64,000 nucleotides of DNA from Desulfobacter sp. GTDB lineage: Bacteria > Desulfobacterota > Desulfobacteria > Desulfobacterales > Desulfobacteraceae. The notes under the pieces were generated by a model. That model had not been told where the DNA came from, did not search any database, and saw nothing but the letters and a program-made list of their open reading frames with translations. The stretch lies in NCBI GenBank assembly GCA_028768545.1, contig CP054838.1:4337001-4401000 (forward strand), written 5' to 3'. Made by a program: the position numbers and the translations under genes. Below are positions 35,836 to 45,387 of the stretch, piece after piece (the first letter of the stretch is position 1; every line of letters begins with the position of its first letter).

Positions 35836-36580
35836 GGATGGTTTTTAGGGCCGCAAAATCGTGTTCAATCGGATTGAGATCCGGTGAATACGGGGGCAAA
35901 AACAAAAGAGCTGCACCAGTTCTTTCTATCAAATATTTGGTTTCTTCGCCCTTGTGGAAGGATGCGTTATCCATCACAACGACATGATTATCGTTCAGAT
36001 GTGGACTCAACTGGTGTTCGATCCAAGCATTAAAGATATCCGCATTGCATGTTCCCTGAAACAAAAATGGTTCTTCAAAACTATATTCGATGCGGGCAGC
36101 AATCAAAGACGTTCGAGGGTGCTTTGTTCCTGCAATCAAACCATGAACACGCTGCCCTTTGAGAGCATATCCATAGCGACGGGTTGTATAAGGCGAAAAG
36201 CCGCTTTCATCAACATAAACAAACGTTTTGCAACGACGTACATAACGTTCACGAAGACGAAGATATGCCTTTCTTTTGCTGTCGCTTCGCTCCCTGTATC
36301 CCGTCATCTTTTTTTTCGAGTGATTCCGAGTTGTTTCATATTATACCAGATACAGGCACGGGATACTCCGAAATGCTGCGCCCTTTCCGATTGTGTCATG
36401 TCATCATTTGTCTCCACATGGAGGCGCAAAGCTTCCAGATCCAAACTTCGTGGTCCTTTTGGACCGGGTTTCTTGTATGACAAACCATCTTCGGCAGACG
36501 TCCAGTTGTGAACACTTCCACGGGATACATTAAACTGACTGGCAGCTTCCGTCTTGCTTCCTCCATTTTCTACAAAATCT
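35783..36580 (-). pseudogene. IS630-family transposase remnant
   Basis: Two overlapping frames. The upstream frame (stop overlapping the next start as ATGA at about 36304-36307) encodes a helix-turn-helix part ending NMKQLGITRKKR. The downstream frame (174 residues) is the DDE domain with YVDESGFSP (D), VVMDNASFHKG (D) and PPYSPDLNPIEHDFAALK (E). Eight A residues at the junction (CGAAAAAAAAGATGA) suggest programmed -1 frameshifting. The 5' end of the first frame is cut off by IS4 copy 2 at 36581 and does not resume beyond it, so the element is dead. Confidence 0.8.
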
Positions 36581-37871
36581 CAGTAGTGTCCGGTTAGGTT
36601 GTTGCGTATAAAAAGCATCTAAAATCATTGAAAAAACAGTCGGTTTTGTGTTGACAAATGTGCGTAAAAATTTTTGTGCGCCTTGAAAATTTAACTCAAG
36701 GAGCTCAAATGACGCACATCTCAGTCCCTGAACTTTGACAATTTCAGGTGCCCTCTGATAAAGTCACTTTCAAAAGCACCGGAATTACAATCTCGAGGAG
36801 ACCGCCCTTTAAAAATGACATTCGAAGACCAGATAAATGCTTTGGTTTATTTCCATCTTCAGGAGCACAAGTCTGCCCGACATTTAATTCAGGATCTCAA
36901 GGAGAATGTTTTTGCTAAAGAAAATATTGCGCCAGACGGTGGTATCAGCCGTAGTAGTTTCTGTGAAGCCATCAATCACAGGGGACTCGAACAACTGCAA
37001 TTTATCTTTGAGGATCTTTATAAACAGGCTCTTGAGTGTCATCCGGGTGAACACGCCGAGTTAGGAGAGTTGGTTTCCATTGACGGTAGTCTCATAAATG
37101 CAGTCCTTTCAATGCACTGGGCGAACTACAGAAAAGGAAGTAAAAAAGCCAAAGTACATTGCGGATTTGACATTAATCACGGAATCCCAAACAAAATCTT
37201 TTTGACTGAAGGCAACGGCGCTGAACGCACTTTTGTTCCCAAAATACTTTCCAAGGGGCAAACAGGTGTTATGGATCGTGGATATCAATCCCATAAAGAA
37301 TTTGACCTGCTTCAGGAGCAAGGCAAACATTTTGTCTGCCGTATAAAAACCAGGACAACAAGAACAATTATTGATAACCACGAGACCCCTTCCGACAGCT
37401 ACATTTTTTATGATGCACTGGTTAAACTTGGTACTCCGAATCAAAACCAGACGAAAAGGCCTGTTCGGGTTGTTGGCTATAAAATTGCTGGCGTCAAATA
37501 CTATGTGGCAACTGACAGGCATGATTTAACAGCGGAACAAATAGCAACAATTTATAAACTCCGGTGGACCATTGAGGATTTTTTCAAATGGTGGAAAGAA
37601 CATCTGAAGGTATATCATCTCATTGCCCGCAGTGAATACGGCCTTATGGTTCAGATTCTTGGCGGCCTTATCACTTACCTGTTACTGGCAATCCATTGCC
37701 AAAAACAGTTTAATGAAAAGGTCACGATCAAAAGAGTTCGGCAGCTGCGAACCGCCATTCTAAATGACCTGTTTGGCTGCGAGGAGCAGGGCTCTCATAG
37801 TTCAAACAGGGACAATATTGTCAAAGATCAAAAAATTATTGAGCAAGCAAAAACCTAACCGGACATCACTG
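36581..37871 (+). mobile_element. IS4-family insertion sequence, copy 2
   Basis: 1291 bp, nearly identical to copy 1 but in the opposite orientation and lacking 20 bp between two GTCCCT repeats near its transposase start. Both end repeats are present, but the flanks (ACAAAATCT left, AAATTTTAT right) are not a duplication, which indicates a later deletion or exchange at one side. The adjacent 157 bp up to IS256 copy 1 is AT-rich with no gene seen. Confidence 0.9.
36815..37858 (+). CDS. IS4-family transposase, N-terminally shortened
   Basis: 347 residues identical to the copy at 30.5 kb from MTFEDQINALVYF on. The 20-bp deletion puts the upstream 42 codons out of frame (they end after MTHISVPEL). 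The DDE and YREK motifs are intact, so activity would depend on whether the N-terminal segment is needed and whether the internal ATG is used. Confidence 0.85.
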   Translation: MTFEDQINALVYFHLQEHKSARHLIQDLKENVFAKENIAPDGGISRSSFCEAINHRGLEQLQFIFEDLYKQALECHPGEHAELGELVSIDGSLINAVLSMHWANYRKGSKKAKVHCGFDINHGIPNKIFLTEGNGAERTFVPKILSKGQTGVMDRGYQSHKEFDLLQEQGKHFVCRIKTRTTRTIIDNHETPSDSYIFYDALVKLGTPNQNQTKRPVRVVGYKIAGVKYYVATDRHDLTAEQIATIYKLRWTIEDFFKWWKEHLKVYHLIARSEYGLMVQILGGLITYLLLAIHCQKQFNEKVTIKRVRQLRTAILNDLFGCEEQGSHSSNRDNIVKDQKIIEQAKT

Positions 37872-38028
37872 AAATTTTATATATCTCATACTATATTTCC
37901 AGTTAATAAGTGGTTTTTTATAGAATAGAGATTTGATTCTTCTATCTACTAAAAATTAGTATCCAGAAGTACGATAAAAACACTACAATTTTTGATGGCT
38001 CAGAATGATGACGTTTTTCCTTTTTTAC

Positions 38029-39479
38029 GAGGGCGTTCAAAATTCTGTGTCAGTTGAATGAAAGCTGATATACTCAGCTAAATAAGGAGAACTGACATGA
38101 CCGAAGAAAACACCGAATTTGATTTTCAAAAAGCCCTTAAAGGCATCCAGGAAGGTAAACCCTTCACAGGTAAGGGCGGCGTCCTTACATCATTAATCAA
38201 AAATCTTGCTGAAGCTGCTCTTGAAGGAGAGTTGGAGTCCCATCTCGGGCAGGAAGTTTCTGCCAACCGCCGTAATGGAAAAAGCAAAAAGACCATTAAA
38301 TCCCTGGATGGTAAATTTGAGCTAAAAACCCCGCGTGACAGGGCCGGAACCTTCTCTCCACAGATCGTCAAAAAACATCAGACAACGCTCAGCGATGAAA
38401 TTGAAAGAAAGATAATAGCCCTTTACGGCCTGGGCATGAGTTATAATGATATGGCTTCCCATTTACAGGAAATCTATGGACTTGAGATTTCAAATGCCAC
38501 TCTGAGCACCATTACCGATAAAATCATCCATACCGTCAAAGAATGGCAGGCCAGGCCGTTGGAAAATGTGTACCCAATCGTATGGCTTGATGCCATACAT
38601 TATAAAGTACGAGAAAACGGAAAGGTCAGCAGCAAAGCCGTTTACACAATTCTTGGGGTGAATATCGAGGGCCGCAAAGAGGTTCTTGGGCTGTACATAT
38701 CCGAGAATGAGGGTGCGAACTTCTGGCTGCAGGTGTTAACAGACCTTTCAAACCGAGGGGTAAAAGATATCCTGATTGCCTGTGTTGATGGTCTAAAAGG
38801 TTTTCCCGAGGCCATTGAGACCATATTCCCGGACACAGAAGTTCAACTCTGCGTAGTCCACCAGATCCGAAATTCATTGAAATACGTTGGTTCCAAAAAT
38901 AAAAAGAAATTTATGGCAGATCTAAAACGTGTTTATAAAGCGGTCAATAAGGATCTGGCCGAAGAAGAACTGGATATCTTGGAAAATAAATGGAATGACA
39001 AATACCCGATTGTGATAAAATCCTGGCGGAACAACTGGGAACGCCTCAGTCATTTCTTTAAATATCCAGAAGAGATTCGACGGATAATATACACCACAAA
39101 TACCATTGAGGCTGTGCATCGACAGTTTCGAAAACTGACCAAAACAAAGGGATCATTCCCGAACCAGGACAGCCTGTTAAAGCTGCTTTACATGGGGATC
39201 CAGAACGCCAGTAAAAAATGGACAATGCCGATTCAAAATTGGTCACTGACAATTTCCCAGTTGGCAATTTTCTTTGAAGGCCGGCTGGATAAAGAGCTGG
39301 GAATTTGATAGGGATTTATTTACAGATGGAAAAGATGGTTCCAGGAACTCCACTCCAGCAAAAGTCAACTCCTCCGACGTGGCTGATTGAAGGCCCATTC
39401 TCGGACCTGACTTTTACTTCCGCTGGCGCTGAGGCAGATCCGGGAACCGAAACCGTGACACAGAATTCTGAACATTCCC
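38029..39479 (+). mobile_element. IS256-family insertion sequence, copy 1 (left border of the inverted segment)
   Basis: 1451 bp with inverted repeats sharing GTTCA-AATTCTGTGTCA. Its left flank is AT-rich unique DNA and its right flank is the broken end of an ISKra4-like element, so the two sides do not belong together. Joined with the outer side of the copy at 58.5 kb the left flank gives a near-duplication (TTTTTTAC / GTTTTTAC), as expected if recombination between these copies swapped their right flanks. Confidence 0.9.
38097..39308 (+). CDS. IS256-family (mutator-type) transposase
   Basis: 403 residues. The mutator-type DDE motif is present: VWLDAIHYKV (D), ACVDGLKGFPEAIETIFP (D with the C/H region QLCVVHQIRNS) and YTTNTIEAVHRQFRK (E in the helical insertion). 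An AAGGAGAA ribosome site precedes it. Four copies in this window differ by a few residues, and all look intact. Confidence 0.95.
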   Translation: MTEENTEFDFQKALKGIQEGKPFTGKGGVLTSLIKNLAEAALEGELESHLGQEVSANRRNGKSKKTIKSLDGKFELKTPRDRAGTFSPQIVKKHQTTLSDEIERKIIALYGLGMSYNDMASHLQEIYGLEISNATLSTITDKIIHTVKEWQARPLENVYPIVWLDAIHYKVRENGKVSSKAVYTILGVNIEGRKEVLGLYISENEGANFWLQVLTDLSNRGVKDILIACVDGLKGFPEAIETIFPDTEVQLCVVHQIRNSLKYVGSKNKKKFMADLKRVYKAVNKDLAEEELDILENKWNDKYPIVIKSWRNNWERLSHFFKYPEEIRRIIYTTNTIEAVHRQFRKLTKTKGSFPNQDSLLKLLYMGIQNASKKWTMPIQNWSLTISQLAIFFEGRLDKELGI

Positions 39480-40331
39480 TTTCTATGGGCGTCCACTACA
39501 TAAATGATCAAAAGCTTGGGTTCTCGCCATGCCCCACGAAATCGGGTTCTATCCTTTTGGGTTTTTGGTCCCCTTTTCTTCTCTCTGAGCCGAGTGCGGC
39601 CACCATCAGTGCTGATAACGACTCGCCGCCCTTCAAGTAAATCTCCATCATTTAATGGGATTCGGCCCGCTTGTTGTTCGGCTCGAGCCCGCTCTGCGTA
39701 CCGATAGGTCAGTTTACGGATGACCTTTATACCCAACGTCATCCCACGGTCACAAAGCACTTGACGGACTTCTTCAAAAGAACTTAATAAGGCTGACCAA
39801 GAACTCACCATAGAAGCCAAAGCAGGCGAGCAGCGATCATGGATTCCAAGAAGGATTAAGCCAGCGTATGCACCTTTATATCTTTTTCCTTTTCGGCGGT
39901 CACAGGACCTTCGATAGTATCGAACATGAATATCAACCGAACTATCTGTACAAAGCTGAATCCAAACGGTCTCAAGCCCTTCGCTTTTCATCCGTCCCGG
40001 CCAATTGGACATCAATTCTTTTTCTTGGTCGACCTGTTCAGAGGAATCTACTGAGGCCTGGATCTTTTTTTTAAAAAAAAGGCGCTTATCCGATTTGTAT
40101 ACTCAAGGATTTCCTGCTCCATCTGTTCTAATTCGTTAGCGTTACGAACCAAGCGATTTGGATCTTTTTCCAGTTCTTTGAGGCATGCAAGGACTTCATT
40201 AACAGTATTACAATCTTCAGCTTTCTTCATTAGCACAATCCATTTATGTTCATTTCAGCGTAACAGAGGATATCATTCTTTTTGCTCTAAAAGACAGGCC
40301 TTTTTAAAACCGGGAAAATGGGAATGCGCCC
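39480..40331 (-). mobile_element. ISKra4-like element, 5' half
   Basis: The piece of an ISKra4-like element lying between its outer end (40331) and the IS256 insertion point. On the minus strand it encodes a 62-residue first frame (40236-40048) and, after a -1 shift in an A8 run, the N-terminal half of the transposase (MSNWPGRMKSEGLETVW ... VVISTDGGRTRLREK with the first catalytic Asp region). The 3' half lies at 59965-60643. The 9-bp target copy TACCCTTGT follows at 40332-40340. Confidence 0.85.
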
Positions 40332-41247
40332 TACCCTTGTTGCCTTGTCTACCGAGGTGGTCAAAGAGGCATTTTCAGCCAATTTACGTTTAGCGCCTGC
40401 ACTGGGAACCGTCATGACGGATCTTGAAAAACTCATTTCCAAAGCCGTGGATTTCCTTTCTTCAATTGAATCGCTCAAGGGGGTTGAAAGCCTTATCGGA
40501 CATGACTATGAGACCCACACCCACTCGATCAAGGTGGGGTGGCTTTGTGCCGTATTTATCAAGGCCAACCAGGATCTTTTTGATCTAAAGGGGGTTGACG
40601 ATCTCAAGGCATTGATCCTTGAGGCCACGGTTGCAGGATATCTCCATGATATCGGGAAGATTAAAATTCCCAGGAATGTCATCAATAAACCCGGACGGCT
40701 CAATAATCTTGAATATATTCTCATGCAGTCCCATACCGCCTATGCCGCCTCCATGCTCTTTGAAAAAGGCGTGTCACGACAGGTCATGCAGATCATTGTC
40801 TATCACCATGAAAATGAGGACGGCAGCGGGTATCCCTGCGGGCTGTCCGGGGATGAAATTCCTTTGCTGGCCAAAATCTGTCATATTGCAGATGTATTTG
40901 ATGCCCTGACTTCAGAGCGATCCTATAAAAAGGCAAAAACCCCTTTTGAGGCGTTAAGGCTTATGGCAGGGGATAATCCCTATCTTGACACCCTGAAAAA
41001 ATTTGAAGCCGAAGCCATGGAAAATAAACGGCTGCCCATGACCGCCATTGTCCGGGATGATTATGATGCCAAACTCAGGCGCCTGCGGGAAAGGGAAATT
41101 TTGGAGGAAGAGGCCCAAAAAAGGGTGGAAGCCAGGATGAAACTTCGGGACAACGGCATGGCCCATTGTTTTGATACAAATTTGCTCAAACGGTTTATCA
41201 AGACCATCAACCTGAGTGAAAGCTTTGATCTGTCCGAGCTGTCATGA
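40332..41247 (+). pseudogene. HD-GYP domain protein, 3' part of a split gene
   Basis: From TACCCTTGT onward the frame reads TLVALSTEVVKEAF ... and contains the HD-GYP phosphodiesterase motifs: HTHSIKVG, YLHDIGKIKIP (HD), VYHHENEDGSGYP (HHE and GYP), ICHIADVFDALTSERSYKKA. Enzymes of this class degrade cyclic di-GMP. About 107 N-terminal residues are missing and are found at 60963-60644 on the other strand. Joined at the target duplication, codons run DTLV-ALSTEV without a break. The ATG at 40318 lies inside the IS and is not native. It overlaps the next gene by 4 bp. Confidence 0.9.
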
Positions 41248-41738
41248 TCATCCCGTGGCAGGCCAAAGATGAGTTTTTTCAGGTGGGCCGGTTTTTTTCC
41301 CTTGTTGATGAACGCAGGGGAAAGGACCTGGACCCGGTCCGGGATCTGGCAGAAAAAATTGCAAATGAATTTGATGCCATGGGACCTGACCTGGACCTGA
41401 TCTGCGCCCAGACCTGTCCTGAATGCCGGGATAATTGTTGTGAACGGGCCACCATCTGGTATGATTTTAAGGATATGCTCTATCTTTATTTTGGGTTGGA
41501 CCGGCTGCCTGACAGCCAGGTTTTCAGGAAAAAAAACGCCCTTGCCGTCTCTTGTATTCATCTGGGGAATCAAGGATGTCTTTTGGCTAGGAAAGAACGG
41601 CCCTTTGTCTGTACCTGGTATTTTTGTCCCAACCAGAAACAGACCTCTCTTTATCCGGATCAGGCCTTGAGGGTGGAAAAAATTAAAGCCCTTCGGACCC
41701 AAGCTGCCACGGTTTTTTGTACCATCACAGCTGGATGA
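41244..41738 (+). CDS. YkgJ-like cysteine-cluster protein
   Basis: 164 residues with cysteines in the CxGxCC-type pattern of YkgJ/UPF0153 proteins: CAQTCPECRDNCC, a middle CIHLGNQGC and CTWYFC. Such proteins probably bind zinc or an Fe-S cluster; the function is unknown. It overlaps the HD-GYP gene by ATGA, so before the rearrangement the two formed an operon. Confidence 0.75.
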   Translation: MIIPWQAKDEFFQVGRFFSLVDERRGKDLDPVRDLAEKIANEFDAMGPDLDLICAQTCPECRDNCCERATIWYDFKDMLYLYFGLDRLPDSQVFRKKNALAVSCIHLGNQGCLLARKERPFVCTWYFCPNQKQTSLYPDQALRVEKIKALRTQAATVFCTITAG

Positions 41739-41836
41739 ACGGCCCTAAAAATTTCCATGACCTCTCTGTTCTGTTCTTTTGATCGGGGTTGTGATAAGAT
41801 GCCGAATTTTAAATTGATATATGAAGGAAACCATAC

Positions 41837-42142
41837 GTGACCGAGTTAAAAGGATCCCAGAGAAAATATTTAAGAGGGCTTGCCCACAAACTGAACCCCG
41901 CCGCCTTTGTCGGCCAGAAAGGGATCACCCCCTCTCTTGTGGATGAAATCGATGCCGCCCTTGATGCCTCTGAATTAATTAAGATCAAGTTCGTGGATCA
42001 CAAGGGAAAAGAGGTGAAAACCGCCCTGGTTGAAGAAATTTCAAAACGCAATCGCTGCCATGTGGCCGGCATTGTGGGCCATGTGGCCATTCTTTATCGT
42101 TGCCATGCCCTTGCTGAAAAACGCAGGATCAAACTGCCCTGA
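41837..42142 (+). CDS. yhbY: YhbY-type RNA-binding protein (CRM domain)
   Basis: 101 residues from GTG with GAAGG 8 nt upstream. It is a single CRM domain: LKGSQRKYLRGLAHKLNPAAFVGQKGIT, with GxxG loop (VGQKG), and a C-terminal GHVAILYRCH. YhbY associates with pre-50S ribosomal particles. Confidence 0.92.
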   Translation: MTELKGSQRKYLRGLAHKLNPAAFVGQKGITPSLVDEIDAALDASELIKIKFVDHKGKEVKTALVEEISKRNRCHVAGIVGHVAILYRCHALAEKRRIKLP

Positions 42143-42168
42143 TCATTGTCAACCAAGGAAATTATCCT

Positions 42169-43044
42169 GTGTCAGATATTGTATTCACCGTGCTCAACGG
42201 AAACTCAATGAAGCTTGACGGGGGGAGCATGTTCGGCAATGCCCCCAAAGCCCTGTGGGCCCAGTGGATGCCGGCAGATGACCGGAACATGATCGAGATT
42301 GCTTCCAAATGCCTCCTGGTCCAGACCTCCAAAGAAAATATTTTGTTTGAAACAGGGGCCGGTGCTTATTTGTCCCCAAAGATGAGGCAGCGGTTTCAGA
42401 TCAGAGAATCCCGCCATGTGCTGCTTGAATCCCTGGCCGATCACGGCCTTGACCACAGGGAGATTAGTCATGTCATCCTTTCCCACCTCCATTTTGACCA
42501 TGCCGGCGGGTTGTTGGCCAAATGGGAACAGGGCCGGGATGATCTTGAGTTGTTATTCCCCAATGCCGCTTATATTGTGGGAGAGAAGAATTTTTTCCGT
42601 GCCTGCACCCCCCATTCCAGGGACCGGGCATCCTTTATCCCGGGGCTTGCCGCCATGCTGGAAGGTTCCGGACGGCTCTCTTTAAAAAAAGAGGGGGACA
42701 GGCTCTGCCTGGACCCGGTTGAAATCAGCTTTATGGAAAGCCAGGGCCATACCCCGGGCATGCTGGTCTCATGGATCCGGGCAAAGGATAAAACCCTAGT
42801 GTTTACAGGCGATCTGATTCCGGCCCATCCCTGGGTCAACCTGCCCATTACCATGGGGTATGACAGGTTTCCTGAAGGACTGATAGATGAAAAGCAACAA
42901 TTGCTGGACCGGGCATTAAAGACAAATGCGCTTCTGGTCTATCCCCATGATCCCCTGTGTGCGGCCTCTTATCTTGCCAAGGACCCGGAAAGACAAAGGG
43001 TCAAACCTGCCAATCCGTTTTCAGAGTTAAGCATGGTTGTTTAA
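42169..43044 (+). CDS. MBL-fold metallo-hydrolase
   Basis: 291 residues from GTG. The metallo-beta-lactamase motif HLHFDHAGG (near 106), a later SQGHTPGM His and FTGDLIPAH Asp provide the two-metal site. Family members hydrolyse lactones, thioesters or phosphodiesters. The substrate is unknown. Its 3' end overlaps the convergent YheT-like gene by 18 bp. Confidence 0.87.
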   Translation: MSDIVFTVLNGNSMKLDGGSMFGNAPKALWAQWMPADDRNMIEIASKCLLVQTSKENILFETGAGAYLSPKMRQRFQIRESRHVLLESLADHGLDHREISHVILSHLHFDHAGGLLAKWEQGRDDLELLFPNAAYIVGEKNFFRACTPHSRDRASFIPGLAAMLEGSGRLSLKKEGDRLCLDPVEISFMESQGHTPGMLVSWIRAKDKTLVFTGDLIPAHPWVNLPITMGYDRFPEGLIDEKQQLLDRALKTNALLVYPHDPLCAASYLAKDPERQRVKPANPFSELSMVV

Positions 43045-43980
43045 AAAAGAGACAGCCTGTTTTTCAGACCAGTAGACGCCTTGTTTGTCAAATTCAACAA
43101 ATCCCACATGCCCGCCTGACCTTGGCATTCTCAGGGTGATGTTTTTGTTGTATCCCGCCTCTGACACTGGAAAACATTCCTTGGGCAGGAAAGGATCATT
43201 TTGGGCATTGATGATCAGGGTCGGTATGTTTATTCGGGGGATAAACTGCCGGCTGGCGCATTTTTCCCAATAATCCTCTGCATTTTTAAATCCGTGAATG
43301 GGGGCGGTATACCTGTCGTCAAATCCCTTAAAGGTGGTAATGGCTTCATAGCCCCGGTCGTTTATGGCATGGGGCATTATCTTCATCTTTGCTTTGATTT
43401 TTTTCCGGAGCAGGATTAAAAACCGTTTCATATAAAGCCTGTTCGCAGGGCGTGACAAAACAGCCGCACTGGCCTTAAGATCGCAGGGCACGGAAAAGGT
43501 TACGGCTTTTGAAACTTTTGAATTGACCTTGTCCCGGCCCAGATGAACCAGGCTCAGGTTGCCCCCTAAGCTAAAGCCGATCAATGCGATTTCATTGTAA
43601 CGGCCCGTTGCACAGGCATGGTCAATGACCTCGGACAGATCGTCTGTGGCACCGTTGTGGTAAAATTTGAGACAGGCGTTGGGTTCTCCGCTGCACCCCC
43701 TAAAATTCCATGCCAGAGCATCCCAGCCGCCCTGGTTCACTGCCCTGACCATGCCGGTGATATAATTTCGGGTGGTATTGCCTTCAAGTCCGTGGGAGAT
43801 CACCGCCAGGCGGTTACTGTGGATGCGTGACCAGTCAAGATCCAGAAAGTCCTTGTCAGGAGTTGATATCCGCTCCCGGGTATAGGTGATGTCAATTTTT
43901 TTCCTGAAAAGTACAGGATAGATGGTCTGGATATGGCCGTTCCCTAACATCAGGGGAGGGCGGTAGATTGTCTGGGTCAA
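43027..43980 (-). CDS. YheT-family alpha/beta hydrolase
   Basis: 317 residues. It opens with the YheT family pattern PPLMLGNGHIQTIYP, then VISHGLEGNTTRNYITGMVRAVNQGGWDALAWNFRGCSGEPN, nucleophile region ALIGFSLGGN (Ser), NAQNDPFLP (Asp) and GGHVGF (His). The triad is complete. Some relatives hydrolyse short-chain esters. IS4 copy 3 begins 32 bp upstream of the start codon and may have removed or replaced the promoter. Confidence 0.9.
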   Translation of the reverse strand: MTQTIYRPPLMLGNGHIQTIYPVLFRKKIDITYTRERISTPDKDFLDLDWSRIHSNRLAVISHGLEGNTTRNYITGMVRAVNQGGWDALAWNFRGCSGEPNACLKFYHNGATDDLSEVIDHACATGRYNEIALIGFSLGGNLSLVHLGRDKVNSKVSKAVTFSVPCDLKASAAVLSRPANRLYMKRFLILLRKKIKAKMKIMPHAINDRGYEAITTFKGFDDRYTAPIHGFKNAEDYWEKCASRQFIPRINIPTLIINAQNDPFLPKECFPVSEAGYNKNITLRMPRSGGHVGFVEFDKQGVYWSEKQAVSFLNNHA

Positions 43981-45387
43981 ACCAAGGTCTCCTTTGCCGC
44001 GGTATTTTAACTCAGTAGTGTCCGGTTAGGTTGTTGCATATAAAAAGCATCTAAAATCATTGAAAAAACAGTCGGTTTTGTGTTGACAAATGTGCGTAAA
44101 AATTTAACTCAAGGAGCTCAAATGACGCACATCTCATGTCCCTAAAAAACAACTACGGTCCCTGAACTTTGACAATTTCAGGTGCCCTCTGATAAAGTCA
44201 CTTTCAAAAGCACCGGAATTACAATCTCGAGGAGACCGCCCTTTAAAAATGACATTCGAAGACCAGATAAATGCTTTGGTTTATTTCCATCTTCAGGAGC
44301 ACAAGTCTGCCCGACATTTAATTCAGGATCTCAAGGAGAATGTTTTTGCTAAAGAAAATATTGCGCCAGACGGTGGTATCAGCCGTAGTAGTTTCTGTGA
44401 AGCCATCAATCACAGGGGACTCGAACAACTGCAATTTATCTTTGAGGATTTTTATAAACAGGCTCTTGAGTGTCATCCGGGTGAACACGCCGAGTTAGGA
44501 GAGTTGGTTTCCATTGACGGTAGTCTCATAAATGCAGTCCTTTCGGGCGCATTCCCATTTTCCCGGTTTTAAAAAGGCCTGTCTTTTAGAGCAAAAAGAA
44601 TGATATCCTCTGTTACGCTGAAATGAACATAAATGGATTGTGCTAATGAAGAAAGCTGAAGATTGTAATACTGTTGATGAAGTCCTTGCATGCCTCAAAG
44701 AACTGGAAGAAGATCCAAATCGCTTGGTTCGTAACGCTAACGAATTAGAACAGATGGAGCAGGAAATCCTTGAGTATACAAATCGGATAAGCGCCTTTTT
44801 TTTAAAAAAAAGATCCAGGCCTCAGTAGATTCCTCTGAACAGGTCGACCAAGAAAAAGAATTGATGTCCAATTGGCCGGGACGGATGAAAAGCGAAGGGC
44901 TTGAGACCGTTTGGATTCAGCTTTGTACAGATAGTTCGGTTGATATTCATGTTCGATACTATCGAAGGTCCTGTGACCGCCGAAAAGGAAAAAGATATAA
45001 AGGTGCATACGCTGGTTTAATCCTTCTTGGAATCCATGATCGCTGCTCGCCTGCTTTGGCTTCTATGGTGAGTTCTTGGTCAGCCTTATTAAGTTCTTTT
45101 GAAGAAGTCCGTCAAGTGCTTTGTGACCGTGGGATGACGTTGGGTATAAAGGTCATCCGCAAACTGACCTATCGGTACGCAGAGCGGGCTCGAGCCGAAC
45201 AACAAGCGGGCCGAATCCCATTAAATGATGGAGATTTACTTGAAGGGCGGCGAGTCGTTATCAGCACTGATGGTGGCCGCACTCGGCTCAGAGAGAAGAA
45301 AAGGGGACCAAAAACCCAAAAGGATAGAACCCGATTTCGTGGGGCATGGCGAGAACCCAAGCTTTTGATCATTTATGTAGTGGACGC

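Noticed and set aside
39305-39640. Short frames downstream of each IS256 transposase (MIGIYLQMEKMVPG...)
   Set aside because: They lie in the conserved 3' non-coding end of the IS and run into different flanks in each copy, so they are not genes.
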